NCBI RefSeq assembly: GCF_009498035.1
Contig: NZ_CP034550.1
Coordinates: 6,076,001-6,140,000 of the forward strand
Direction: 5' to 3'
Origin: Saccharothrix syringae
GTDB taxonomy: Bacteria > Actinomycetota > Actinomycetes > Mycobacteriales > Pseudonocardiaceae
Length of the DNA stretch: 64,000 nt
This document shows positions 1 through 8,964 of this stretch, one piece after another. Under the pieces are notes generated by a model. That model searched no databases and was not told the origin of the DNA. It saw nothing but the letters and a program-made list of their open reading frames with translations. How positions within the stretch are numbered: position 1 is the stretch's first letter; each line of letters opens with the position of its first letter. The position numbers were made by a program, and so were the translations under genes.

Positions 1-3000
1 CGGGCCCTTTCCGGGCCGGTCAGCAGATCCGGTGCGGAGATCGGGACGGCCGGGTCGGCGACGAACGCGGCCAGCAGCCGCCGCCAATGGCCCAAGTGGG
101 CGGTGATGGTGGCACGATCGAACAGATCGGTGGCGTACTCGGCGAAACCCAGGATACTACCATCGGCCCGCTCGGACAGGCTCAGCGACAGGTCGAACCG
201 GGACGTGCCCTGGTCGACCGGTTCATAGGCCACCCGCAGGCCGGGCAGCTCGAAATCGGGCTCGGCGTTGTTCTGCACCGCCAGCGCCACCTGGAACAGC
301 GGGTTCGCCGAGCCGGAGCGGACCGGGTTCAGCTCCTCCACCAACCGGTCGAACGGCAGGTCTTGGTGATCGTAAGCAGCCAGGCTCGCCTCGCGCACCC
401 GCCGCACCAGCTCGGTGAAGCTTGGATCCCCGGAGGTGTCGGTGCGCAGCACCCACGTGTTGACGAAGAACCCCACCAGGTCGTCGAGCGCCGCGTCGGT
501 GCGGCCCGCGATCGGCGAGCCGATGGCGATGTCGGTGCCCGCACCCAGCCGGGTGAACAGGGCCGCCAGCGAAGCCTGGAGCACCATCGCCACGGTCGCG
601 CCGCACGCCTGTGCCTGGGCCGCCACGCGGCGGCTCAGGTCGGCGTCGAACCCGAACGCCAGCAACTCCCCCGCGTTGGACGCCACGGCCGGGCGCGGCC
701 GGTCGGTGGGCAGGGTGGTGGTCTCGGGCAGCCGGTCCAGCTGCCGTGCCCAGTAGGCCAGCTGTATGTGGTGGGCGCTGGTCCTGTCATCCGGGTCGCC
801 GAGCAGCTCCCGTTGCCACATCGTGTAATCCGCGTACTGGACGGGAAGCGGTGACCAGCCCGGCGCAGTGCCGCCGAGCCGGGCCTCGTAAGCGGTGACC
901 AGGTCGCGGGCCAGCGGCGCCAGCGACCAGCCGTCGCCCGCGATGTGGTGCAGCACCACCAACAGCACGGATGTGTGCGAGTCCAGCCGGAACAGCACCG
1001 CCCGCAGCGGCAGGTCCCGAGTCAGGTCGAACGGGCCGCGCGCCACCTCCCGCAGTGCCGCTGGCAACTGTGCCTCGGACATCGGACGCACCTGGAATGG
1101 GACGCGGCAGCCCACCGGGTCCAGCACCCGCTGCCGCGGCTCGCCGTCCACCTCGACGAACACCGTGCGCAGCGCCTCGTGCCGGGTGACCACATCGTGC
1201 AGCGCGGATCGCAGCGCCTCCGAGTCGACCTCACCGGTCAACCGGAGCCCCAGTGGCCAGTTGTAGGTCGCCGACGGGCCCTCCAGCCGGTGCAGGAACC
1301 ACAGCCGGGCCTGCGCGGCCGAGGCCGGCACCAGATCGTCCGGGCGCGGCCGGGGACGCAGCGGCGGGCGACGGGTGCCAGTGCCCAGCGCGGCGGCCAG
1401 CCCGGCGGGTGTGGGCGACTCGAACACGGCACGCAGCGGCAACCACACGCCGGTCTCCGCCTGGATCCGGGTGACCAGCTTGCCCGCCAACAGCGAGTGC
1501 CCGCCGATGTCGAAGAAGTCGTCGTCCGGACCTGCCTGCCCGTCCAAACCCAAGACCTTCGCGAACAGATCGCACAGCAGTTCCTCGTGCCGGTCGCGGG
1601 GCACGCGGCGGCTGGACGTGGCGATCAGGGCGGGTTCGGGCAGGGCGGCCCGGTCCAGCTTGCCGTTGGGGGTGGTGGGCAGCGCGGCGACCGCGACCAC
1701 GGCAGCGGGCACCATATACTCGGGCAGATGCTCGCGGGCATACGGGCGCAGGTCGGCCACCAGTGCCTCCACGCCGCGCGCGGCAGCCGGGTCGTTCACC
1801 ACCGGGCCGGGTCGGATCCGGACCGCGCCCGCGACCACCCGTTCCGGCCGCGGCGGACCGGGAAACAGCACGGCATCGAACCGCAGCGGGTCCGGTGCGG
1901 GCACGGCCACCAGGTCCAGGCCGTGCCGGACGGCCTCGGCGCGCAGCACGTGCGGGTCCACCCGTGGGCCGGGGACGGGCGTGCCGAACACGGCACGGGT
2001 CGCGTCGGCGTCGCGGGCCAGACGGGCGTCCGGGATGCCGTCGACGCGCACCGGACCCGTCCGCGCCGCGGCGAGGATCGTGGCCATGCCGTCGACACCG
2101 TCGGTCCAGCGGTGGACGGGCAGGTCGTGCACCGGCACAACAGGCGCGGATTCATGGTGCAGCGCCACCTCGTAGCGGTGGGCGGTCAGCTCGTTGTGAC
2201 CTGAACCGGCCTTGAGCCGCACGTCGACCGCGCCAGCACCGTGCCGCTCGCCCCAACCGGTAAACCAGCCGGGGTCGACCAGGAGTTCCTTCTCCAGCAG
2301 CACGGCTCGGTCGGCCGCTGCCGCCACCGCCGCAGGACGGGCCCGCCGATCGCGGGCGTGCCGGATCGAGGTGTGCAGCAGGCGCAGGGAGGCGTACCGG
2401 CGCACGTCGCCGATGACCAGCCGCCCGCCCGGCGCGAGCAACGGCCACAGCCTGGTGAGCACGGCGTCGAGGTAGTCCTCGTTGGGAAAGTACTGGACGA
2501 CGGAGTTGAGCACGACGGTGTCGAAGTGACCGGGCGGCAGGCCGGTCACATCGTCGGCCGCCTGACAGCGCAAACGGACACGGTCCGCACGGCCGGTGCG
2601 GACCAGGTCGGCGTGCAGCCGGTCCAGGGCGGTGGCGGAAAAGTCGGTGCCCCAGTACTCGTCGACCGCGTCGAGCACGCCGTGCAGCACGAGCCCGGTG
2701 CCCACGCCGACCTCCAGTACCCGGCGTGGCCGATGACAGGTGACCCGTTCCACGGCCGCGTCCCGCCAGGACCGCATGTCAGCGCGCGGGATCGGCTCGC
2801 CGGTGTAGCCGGACTTCCAGATGCCAAAGTCTTCCGCCGGGTCACTGGCAGCCGGTTCTGCGTATGCCTGGTCATAGACCTCGCGCCAAGCCCGGACCTG
2901 GTCGAGGGCCGCGTCGGGGGTACGGTCCGGGCGCGGCACCACGTGCGCGACCAGCCGCCGCCCCTCGTCCGTGCCGCGCACGGTTACCACGGCCCGCGCC

Positions 3001-5603
3001 ACGCCGGGGTGTCCCGCCAGCACATGCTCCACCTCGCCCGGCTCGACCCGGTAGCCACGTAGCTTCACCTGGTCGTCCACCCGGCCCCTGTGGTGTAGCC
3101 GGCCCTCGGTGTCCCAGCGGGCCAGGTCACCGGTGGCGTACAACCGAGATCCGGGCGGCCCGAACGGGTCGGCCACGAACCGGGCCGCGGTCAGTCCCGG
3201 CCGGCCGAGGTAGCCGCGCGCCAAGCCGTCGCCCGCGATGTACAGCTCGCCGGTCACGCCTATCGGCACGGGAGCGAGGCGCCGATCCAGCACGTGCACC
3301 CGGGTGTTCGCGATCGGCTGGCCGATCGGCGGTGCGCCTCCATCGGCCACGGGGCCGCTGGTGGACCAAATCGTGGTCTCGGTAGGGCCGTAAAGGTTGG
3401 TCGCTCCCACCGTTCGGGCGACCAGCTCTGCCGCCAGGGCCGCACCCAGCGGCTCACCGCCGACCAGCGCCCGCACCGGCAGCGTACGCCGGTCCTCGGC
3501 CAGCAGCGCCTGCCACAACGACGGGGTGCCTTGCAGGACCGTGATCGCCTCACGACCGAGCAGGTCGAGCAGGTCGGCGGAGCGGGCGACCACCGCGCGC
3601 GGCGCGACGACCACACACCCACCTGCCGTCAACGGCAGGAACAGCTCCAGCGCGGCGATGTCGAACGCCGTCGTAGTGACCGCGAGTAACCGGTCCGCCG
3701 GCGTCGGCGCGAACTGCTCCGCCATGGCGTGCAGGAAGTTCAGCAATGCGTGACGGGTGACCACGACGCCCTTGGGCACGCCGGTGGAACCGGAGGTATA
3801 GACGACGTAGGCGGCCGACGCCGGCAGTTGGGGGACCTCCGGCGATGTGTCCGGCCAGTCACTGGGCACGTCGGCGTCGCGCAGGGTCACCAGGGGTCGA
3901 CAGTCGGCGAGGATCCGCTCGGCCCGTGCCGGCGGCTGGTCCGGATCCAGCGGCACGTACGCGCCGCCCGTCTTGAGTACCGCCAGCAGGGCCACGACCA
4001 GGTCGGCCGAGCGCGGCAGTGCCACCGCGACCCTCACCTCGGGTCCGACGCCGGCGGCGAGGAGCCGGTGCGCCAACCGGTTCGCGCGGGACTCCAGGTC
4101 GGCGTAGCTCAGGTCGACGCCGTCGAACCGCACGGCTGGCGCATCCGGCCGCACGGAGGCCCGGCGGGCGATCCATCGGGTCAACGGTTCGGCGGGCACG
4201 GACGTGGCGGTGCGGTTAAAACCGTGCCGTAGCAGGTTGCGCTCCCGGTCGTCGAGCATGTCCACCGCGCCGACCTGCAAATGCGGCCGATCAAGCACGG
4301 CCCGCAGCACGCGCTCGAACCGGGTGGCGATTGCCTCGGCCGTGGCTCGGTCGAACAGATCGGTCGCATACTCGACGCCCACCACCAAGCCATCGCCGTC
4401 GAGTGCGGGCCGCAGGTTGAAGAACAGGTCGAACTTGGCGGTGCGGGTGAAGGCGGGTTCCACCGACACGGCCAATCCTGGCAGCGCCAGGTCCGGCAGT
4501 GGGGTGTTCTGCCATGCTGTGAGCACCTGGAATAGTGGATGGTGCGCGGTGCTGCGGTCCGGGCGCAGCAGCTCCACCAGCCGCTCGAACGGCACATCCT
4601 GGTGGTCGTAGGCCGCAAGCGCCTTGCGCCGCACCCGGCCCAGCAGCTCGGCGAAACCCGGGTCGTCGGACAGATCGACACGCAGCACCCACGTGTTGGC
4701 GAAGAACCCGACGAGGTCGGTCAGCGCCTCGTCGGTGCGGCCAGCGATCGGCGAGCCGATCACCAGGTCGTCGCCCGCGCCCAGCCGGTGCAGCAGCACA
4801 GCCACCACCGCCTGGAACACCATCGCCGGGGTCGCCGTGTGCGCGCGGGCCAGGTCGGTGACAGCGGTGAGCACGGCGGCGGGCAGGGTGCGCTCGACGA
4901 TGTCGCCCGCGTCGCCAGCCACCGGCGGGCGCGGGCGGTCCAGGGGCAGCGGCAGCGGCTGGGGCACGCCAGCGAGTTCGTCGCGCCAGTAGCGGCCCTG
5001 CACTGACAACGGGCTCGTCGGGTCGTCCTCCTCGCCGAGTAATTCTCGCTGCCACAGCGCGTAATCCCGGTATTGGACGGGCAGTGGCGGCCAGTCCGGG
5101 GCGCGGCCGGCTCGGCGGGCGGCGTAGGCGGCGCCCAAATCGCGGGCCAGCGGGGCCATCGACGCACCGTCGGCGGCGATGTGGTGCACCACCATCGCCA
5201 ATACGTGTTCCTCAGGGCCGATGCGCAGCACCGAGGCGCGCAGCGGAATGTCGCCGGACAGGTCGAAACCCTCGATGACAGCGGTGTGCACCGCGTCGGG
5301 TACGTCCGCCGCGTCGACGTCAAGGACCGGTACCGGCAGGCACACCTCGTCCACCGGCAGCACCCGTTGCACGGCGGTACCGCCATCGTCCTCGCCGTAC
5401 ACCGTGCGCAGACTCTCGTGCCTGCCCACGACGTCCCGGATCGCCCCGGCGAGCGCGGCCACGTCCAGCGGGCCGCGCAGCCGCAGCGCCAGCGGCAGGT
5501 TGTAGGTCGCCGACGCGCCCTCCAGGCGGTGCAGGAACCACAGCCGGGCCTGTGCGGGTGACAGCGGGACCGGGATCGGTCGGGAACTTGACTGCGCGGT
5601 CAC
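1..5603 (-). CDS. NRPS-1 (partial): C-A(Gly)-nMT-T-C, predicted sarcosine module
   Basis: Nonribosomal peptide synthetase, open at the left edge (1867 codons visible). It starts at GTG 5603, with GGAGGAGAG about 8 bases upstream. Domain order by residue: C 1-440 with HHIAADG near 140; A 455-855 with [11 protein letters not shown] near 600 and YGPTET near 740; an N-methyltransferase inserted between A8 and A10, with LEVGVGTG near 960; A10 PNGKLDR near 1310; T with DIGGHSLL near 1365; a second C 1425-1850 with HHIAGDGW near 1555. The sequence ends in the linker before the next A domain. Pocket residues read by eye are D-I-L-Q-L-G-L-I-W, the usual glycine code, so A plus nMT predicts N-methylglycine (sarcosine). 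The last C must accept a further residue activated beyond the window; N-MeVal would fit sandramycin. It probably follows NRPS-2 in the assembly line. Confidence 0.93.
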   Translation of the reverse strand, partial: MTAQSSSRPIPVPLSPAQARLWFLHRLEGASATYNLPLALRLRGPLDVAALAGAIRDVVGRHESLRTVYGEDDGGTAVQRVLPVDEVCLPVPVLDVDAADVPDAVHTAVIEGFDLSGDIPLRASVLRIGPEEHVLAMVVHHIAADGASMAPLARDLGAAYAARRAGRAPDWPPLPVQYRDYALWQRELLGEEDDPTSPLSVQGRYWRDELAGVPQPLPLPLDRPRPPVAGDAGDIVERTLPAAVLTAVTDLARAHTATPAMVFQAVVAVLLHRLGAGDDLVIGSPIAGRTDEALTDLVGFFANTWVLRVDLSDDPGFAELLGRVRRKALAAYDHQDVPFERLVELLRPDRSTAHHPLFQVLTAWQNTPLPDLALPGLAVSVEPAFTRTAKFDLFFNLRPALDGDGLVVGVEYATDLFDRATAEAIATRFERVLRAVLDRPHLQVGAVDMLDDRERNLLRHGFNRTATSVPAEPLTRWIARRASVRPDAPAVRFDGVDLSYADLESRANRLAHRLLAAGVGPEVRVAVALPRSADLVVALLAVLKTGGAYVPLDPDQPPARAERILADCRPLVTLRDADVPSDWPDTSPEVPQLPASAAYVVYTSGSTGVPKGVVVTRHALLNFLHAMAEQFAPTPADRLLAVTTTAFDIAALELFLPLTAGGCVVVAPRAVVARSADLLDLLGREAITVLQGTPSLWQALLAEDRRTLPVRALVGGEPLGAALAAELVARTVGATNLYGPTETTIWSTSGPVADGGAPPIGQPIANTRVHVLDRRLAPVPIGVTGELYIAGDGLARGYLGRPGLTAARFVADPFGPPGSRLYATGDLARWDTEGRLHHRGRVDDQVKLRGYRVEPGEVEHVLAGHPGVARAVVTVRGTDEGRRLVAHVVPRPDRTPDAALDQVRAWREVYDQAYAEPAASDPAEDFGIWKSGYTGEPIPRADMRSWRDAAVERVTCHRPRRVLEVGVGTGLVLHGVLDAVDEYWGTDFSATALDRLHADLVRTGRADRVRLRCQAADDVTGLPPGHFDTVVLNSVVQYFPNEDYLDAVLTRLWPLLAPGGRLVIGDVRRYASLRLLHTSIRHARDRRARPAAVAAAADRAVLLEKELLVDPGWFTGWGERHGAGAVDVRLKAGSGHNELTAHRYEVALHHESAPVVPVHDLPVHRWTDGVDGMATILAAARTGPVRVDGIPDARLARDADATRAVFGTPVPGPRVDPHVLRAEAVRHGLDLVAVPAPDPLRFDAVLFPGPPRPERVVAGAVRIRPGPVVNDPAAARGVEALVADLRPYAREHLPEYMVPAAVVAVAALPTTPNGKLDRAALPEPALIATSSRRVPRDRHEELLCDLFAKVLGLDGQAGPDDDFFDIGGHSLLAGKLVTRIQAETGVWLPLRAVFESPTPAGLAAALGTGTRRPPLRPRPRPDDLVPASAAQARLWFLHRLEGPSATYNWPLGLRLTGEVDSEALRSALHDVVTRHEALRTVFVEVDGEPRQRVLDPVGCRVPFQVRPMSEAQLPAALREVARGPFDLTRDLPLRAVLFRLDSHTSVLLVVLHHIAGDGWSLAPLARDLVTAYEARLGGTAPGWSPLPVQYADYTMWQRELLGDPDDRTSAHHIQLAYWARQLDRLPETTTLPTDRPRPAVASNAGELLAFGFDADLSRRVAAQAQACGATVAMVLQASLAALFTRLGAGTDIAIGSPIAGRTDAALDDLVGFFVNTWVLRTDTSGDPSFTELVRRVREASLAAYDHQDLPFDRLVEELNPVRSGSANPLFQVALAVQNNAEPDFELPGLRVAYEPVDQGTSRFDLSLSLSERADGSILGFAEYATDLFDRATITAHLGHWRRLLAAFVADPAVPISAPDLLTGPERA

Positions 5604-5678
5604 GGTGAACTCTCCTCCGGGTGTCCGGGTTACTGCGCGCAGGCACCTGCCATCCGGGACGGACAGGCGCCCTGGGCA

Positions 5679-5696
5679 TGTCCCGTCGGCGGGACA
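5679..5696. promoter_or_regulatory. Operator-like palindrome, copy 1 (before NRPS-1)
   Basis: TGTCCCGTCGGCGGGACA: 7-base arms around TCGG. It lies in the 102-bp gap between mbtH and NRPS-1, about 76 bp upstream of the NRPS-1 start. The same 18-mer recurs at 6063-6080, and close variants at 19802 and 22136. The matching position upstream of several cluster genes favours a binding site over a terminator. It implies that NRPS-1 may have its own promoter rather than only reading through from mbtH. Confidence 0.7.
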
Positions 5697-5705
5697 CCGG
5701 AAAGG

Positions 5706-5927
5706 TCAGGCGCGGCCCTCCGCCATCGCCTCTCGCAGGCTTTTGGGCCGCAGGTCGGTCCAGTTCTCCTCGACGTAGGCCAGGCACGCGGCCCGGCTCT
5801 GCTCGCCGAACACGACCCGCCACCCGGTCGGCACCTGGAGGAACGCCGGCCAGAGCGAATGCTGCTCCTCGTCGTTCGCCAGAACGTAGAACCGACCGCT
5901 CTCGTCATCGAAAGGATTCGTGGTCAT
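5706..5927 (-). CDS. MbtH-like protein
   Basis: 73 aa, the normal size of the family. MbtH proteins bind NRPS adenylation domains and help them fold and work. The family signature is complete: NPFDDE at the N-terminus, [21 protein letters not shown], a conserved Cys near 48, then W-TDLRPKSL. The start is ATG 5925-5927 with GAGAGG upstream; a longer in-frame reading to 5996 lacks this spacing and adds nothing conserved. It is the first gene of the minus-strand unit leading to NRPS-1. It may serve both NRPSs and the stand-alone Trp-type A-T protein. Operator copy 2 lies 136 bp upstream. Confidence 0.97.
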   Translation of the reverse strand: MTTNPFDDESGRFYVLANDEEQHSLWPAFLQVPTGWRVVFGEQSRAACLAYVEENWTDLRPKSLREAMAEGRA

Positions 5928-6060
5928 TATTCGCCTCTCACCGGCGGTGTGAATTCGCAGCCTCCCGGGCTCCACGCGGTGATTCATTCTTGCCACAAAA
6001 CCGCGGTGTTCGTCAACGCACCGGCGAGTGCATTACCGGCCGACCCGATCCCCGTCCGGC

Positions 6061-6082
6061 GCTGTCCCGTCGGCGGGACAGC
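6061..6082. promoter_or_regulatory. Operator-like palindrome, copy 2 (divergent mbtH / uvrA-like promoter region)
   Basis: Longest copy of the repeat. The core TGTCCCGTCGGCGGGACA (6063-6080) is extended by GC on the left and GC on the right, giving 9-base arms. It sits in the 302-bp divergent region between mbtH (start 5927, minus) and the UvrA-like gene (start 6230, plus), at 136 and 150 bp from the two starts, so one site could control both directions. I saw no other gene in this gap. Confidence 0.72.
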
Positions 6083-6229
6083 GCGGGCGCGCACAAGCGC
6101 GCACCCGAACCGGGGCACCTTCCACCACTGGGACATCCTGATTTGAGACTTCTGGAACGTGACCACGCGTTCAGGTGCTTGCCGATCTCTACAAAGTCCC
6201 AACGTATGGTTCAACGATAAAGTGGAACC

Positions 6230-8545
6230 GTGAAACTCTCCAACCGCCACGTGCCCACCTCCCCGGTGCCGGAGTGGATAAGGGTGACCGGTGCCCGCGA
6301 GCACAACCTGGCGAACGTTGACGTCGAGATCCCCAAGCGGCGGTTGACCGTCGTCACCGGAGTGTCCGGGTCGGGCAAGTCGTCAATGGTGTTCGACACG
6401 ATCGCGGTGGAGGGACAACGCCAACTCAACGACACGTTGCCCGCGTTCGTGCGCAGCTTCCTGCCCAGCTCCGCACGGCCCGCAGTGGACCTGATCGAGC
6501 ACTTGCCCGCCACCATCGCAGTGGACCAGCGTCCGCTGACCGGCGGCCGACGCTCTACCGTGGGCACCATCACCGACATCGCCCCTCTGCTGCGGCTGCT
6601 GTTCTCCCGTGCGGGCGAGCCCTTCGTCGGGTACGCCGACGCGTTCTCGTTCAACATGCCCGCCGGCATGTGCCCCGAATGCGAGGGCTTCGGCGAGGTC
6701 GTTGACGTCGACCTGGACCGCTTCCTGGACCGCGACAAGTCGCTGGAGGAGGGCGCGCTGCGTCCAGCGGTGTTCAAGGTCGGTTCCCGGGACTGGTACC
6801 TGCTCGCGCACTCCGGCCGGCTCGACCCGGCCAAGCCGGTCTCCGCCTACACCGAGCAGGAGCTGGAGGACCTGCTCTACTCGACAACGGGCACGGTGCT
6901 GCTGGAGGTCGCGGGCCAGGAGGTCAACGCGTCCTATGAGGGTGCTGTAGTCAAGTTCCGCCGCCGCTACCTGACCGCGGACGCCGAGGCGGGCTCACGC
7001 ACCAAGCAGATGGTGCAGGAGTTCACCACGTCCGCGCCATGCCCGGCGTGCGGCGGCACCCGGCTGTCTCCGCTGGCCAGGGACAGCAAGATCAACGGCT
7101 ACGACATCGCCCAGTTCTCCGCAATGGAGAGCGAAGAGCTGCTGGCCGTGCTGCGCGGGCTGGACCTGCCGCAGGCCAAGCCGGTGGTGGACGCACTGGT
7201 CACCCAGGTGGGCCATCTGGTGGAGATCGGGCTAGGCTACCTGAGCCTGGAGCGGCGCACGGCCACACTGTCCGGCGGCGAGTCACAACGAGTCAAGATC
7301 GTGCGGCACCTGTCGAGCAGCCTCAACGACCTGCTCTACGTGTTCGACGAGCCCAGCGCGGGCCTGCACCCCCGGGATGTGCACCGGCTGACCGATCTGC
7401 TCCACGCGTTGCGTGACAAGGGAAACACCGTGCTGGTCGTGGAGCACGACCGGGACGTCATCGCCGCCGCCGACCACGTCATCGACATTGGTCCCGGCGC
7501 GGGTGACGCGGGCGGGCACGTGGTGTTCACCGGCACCGTCGCCGATCTCGTCAAGGCGGACACGCCGACCGGCCGCCTGCTGGCCGACCGGCCCCGACTC
7601 AAGCAGCGGCTGCGCACCCCGACCGGTGTGCTGCCCGTGGTCGACGCGAAAACACACAACCTGCGGAACCTGAACGTGGACTTTCCCGTCGGCGTGCTCA
7701 CCGCGATCTGCGGCGTGGCGGGTGCGGGCAAGTCCAGCCTGGTCGGCGGGGCGTTCCAGCGCCAACATCCGGACGCGATAGTCATCGATCAGGCACCGCC
7801 GCACGCCAACCGGCGGTCCACGATCACCACCTATACCGGCGTGGCCGACCAGATCCGCGCCGAGTTCGCCAAGGCCAACTCGGTCAGCCCGGCGCTGTTC
7901 AGCCCCAACTCGACCGGCGCCTGCGAGACGTGCAGCGGACTGGGCGTGGTGTTCACCGAGTTGGCCTCGTTCGACGGTGTCTCGTTGGTGTGTCAGACCT
8001 GCGACGGCCGCCGCTTCAACGACGAGGTTCTCGGCCACACGCTGCGCGGATGCAGCATCAGCGACGTGCTGGAGATGACCGTCGCGCAGGGTCGGGAGTT
8101 CTTCGCCAAGAGCCGCAAGATCAGCCCGGTGCTGACCGCGCTGGCCGACGTGGGCCTGGACTACCTGCGGTTGGGTCAGCCGCTGACCAGCCTGTCCGGC
8201 GGCGAGTGCCAGCGCATCAAGCTCGCCGGGCACCTACACGGCAAGCACCGTATCTACGTGCTCGACGAGCCGACCAGCGGCCTGCACATGGCGGACGTGG
8301 GACGGCTGCTGGACGTACTGGACCGTCTCGTCGACCGGTACGGAGCCACCGTCATGGTGATCGAGCACAACATGGACGTGGTGGCGCACGCGGATTGGGT
8401 GGTGGAACTGGGGCCGGAGGGCGGCAGCAGGGGTGGCCGACTGCTCTACCAGGGCGAGCCGCGCGGCCTGCTCGAGGTGCCTGGCTCGCCCACTGCCGTA
8501 TACCTGCGCGACGCGATCGCCGAGCCCGAAGGGAGTCGGGTGTGA
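6230..8545 (+). CDS. UvrA-like ABC ATPase, probable self-resistance protein (Ecm16 class)
   Basis: 771 aa, shorter than true UvrA (about 940-950). Two ABC modules are complete: Walker A GVSGSGKSS near 47, signature LSGGESQRV near 345, Walker B VFDEPSAGL; then GVAGAGKSS near 498, LSGGECQRIK near 655 and VLDEPTSGL. Zinc-type CxxC clusters are kept (CPECEGFG, CPACGG, CETCSG/CQTCDG). The shortening is the pattern of UvrA-like resistance proteins in clusters for DNA-binding antibiotics (echinomycin Ecm16, daunorubicin DrrC). These are thought to act on drug-bound DNA rather than in full excision repair. A bis-intercalator product would need this. Start GTG 6230 is divergent from mbtH; the Shine-Dalgarno is weak. 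Its stop overlaps the next start (GTGA). Confidence 0.93.
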   Translation: MKLSNRHVPTSPVPEWIRVTGAREHNLANVDVEIPKRRLTVVTGVSGSGKSSMVFDTIAVEGQRQLNDTLPAFVRSFLPSSARPAVDLIEHLPATIAVDQRPLTGGRRSTVGTITDIAPLLRLLFSRAGEPFVGYADAFSFNMPAGMCPECEGFGEVVDVDLDRFLDRDKSLEEGALRPAVFKVGSRDWYLLAHSGRLDPAKPVSAYTEQELEDLLYSTTGTVLLEVAGQEVNASYEGAVVKFRRRYLTADAEAGSRTKQMVQEFTTSAPCPACGGTRLSPLARDSKINGYDIAQFSAMESEELLAVLRGLDLPQAKPVVDALVTQVGHLVEIGLGYLSLERRTATLSGGESQRVKIVRHLSSSLNDLLYVFDEPSAGLHPRDVHRLTDLLHALRDKGNTVLVVEHDRDVIAAADHVIDIGPGAGDAGGHVVFTGTVADLVKADTPTGRLLADRPRLKQRLRTPTGVLPVVDAKTHNLRNLNVDFPVGVLTAICGVAGAGKSSLVGGAFQRQHPDAIVIDQAPPHANRRSTITTYTGVADQIRAEFAKANSVSPALFSPNSTGACETCSGLGVVFTELASFDGVSLVCQTCDGRRFNDEVLGHTLRGCSISDVLEMTVAQGREFFAKSRKISPVLTALADVGLDYLRLGQPLTSLSGGECQRIKLAGHLHGKHRIYVLDEPTSGLHMADVGRLLDVLDRLVDRYGATVMVIEHNMDVVAHADWVVELGPEGGSRGGRLLYQGEPRGLLEVPGSPTAVYLRDAIAEPEGSRV

Positions 8546-8934
8546 CCGCATCGGACACCGCACGCCGCCGCCTTGCCGCGGCCGTCGTCCAGGCCGCCGA
8601 GGCGGTGTCGGACAAGCTGTCCGAGCATCCGGTGCGCGGCACCGAGCCGTACCCGATCGGCGCGGTGCTGCCGACCCTCGCCGAGCAGCACCGGGCGCTG
8701 CTGGCGGCCGTGGCCGTCATTGACGAGCCGCTGGCGGTGGACGCGACGGGCAAGCAGGACCCGCTCACCGGCGACCTGGCCGCCTTCATGAGCTACCTCC
8801 AACTGCTGGTGGTGCTCTACCACGGGCTGACCGAGATCCCGAAACCCATGCAGGTCAACGCCTCCCGCAACATCTCGGCGGTGCGGCTGGCGGCGGGCAA
8901 GGTGCGCGACCACGCCCGTCGGGCCGCAGGCTGA
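8542..8934 (+). CDS. Small helical protein coupled to the UvrA-like gene, function unknown
   Basis: 130 aa, starting at GTG 8542 inside the UvrA-like stop (GTGA overlap), so translation is probably coupled. The sequence is Ala/Leu-rich and predicted mostly helical by eye. It has an early segment ARRRLAAAVVQAAEAVSDKL and a later hydrophobic stretch FMSYLQLLVVLYHGL. No signal peptide or catalytic motif is visible. I do not recognise a family. Coupling suggests a partner or accessory of the resistance ATPase. It is convergent with NRPS-2, whose stop lies 30 bp away. Confidence 0.75.
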   Translation: MTASDTARRRLAAAVVQAAEAVSDKLSEHPVRGTEPYPIGAVLPTLAEQHRALLAAVAVIDEPLAVDATGKQDPLTGDLAAFMSYLQLLVVLYHGLTEIPKPMQVNASRNISAVRLAAGKVRDHARRAAG

Positions 8935-8964
8935 CCCATGTCACTCATGGAGCGACGGGGGCGA

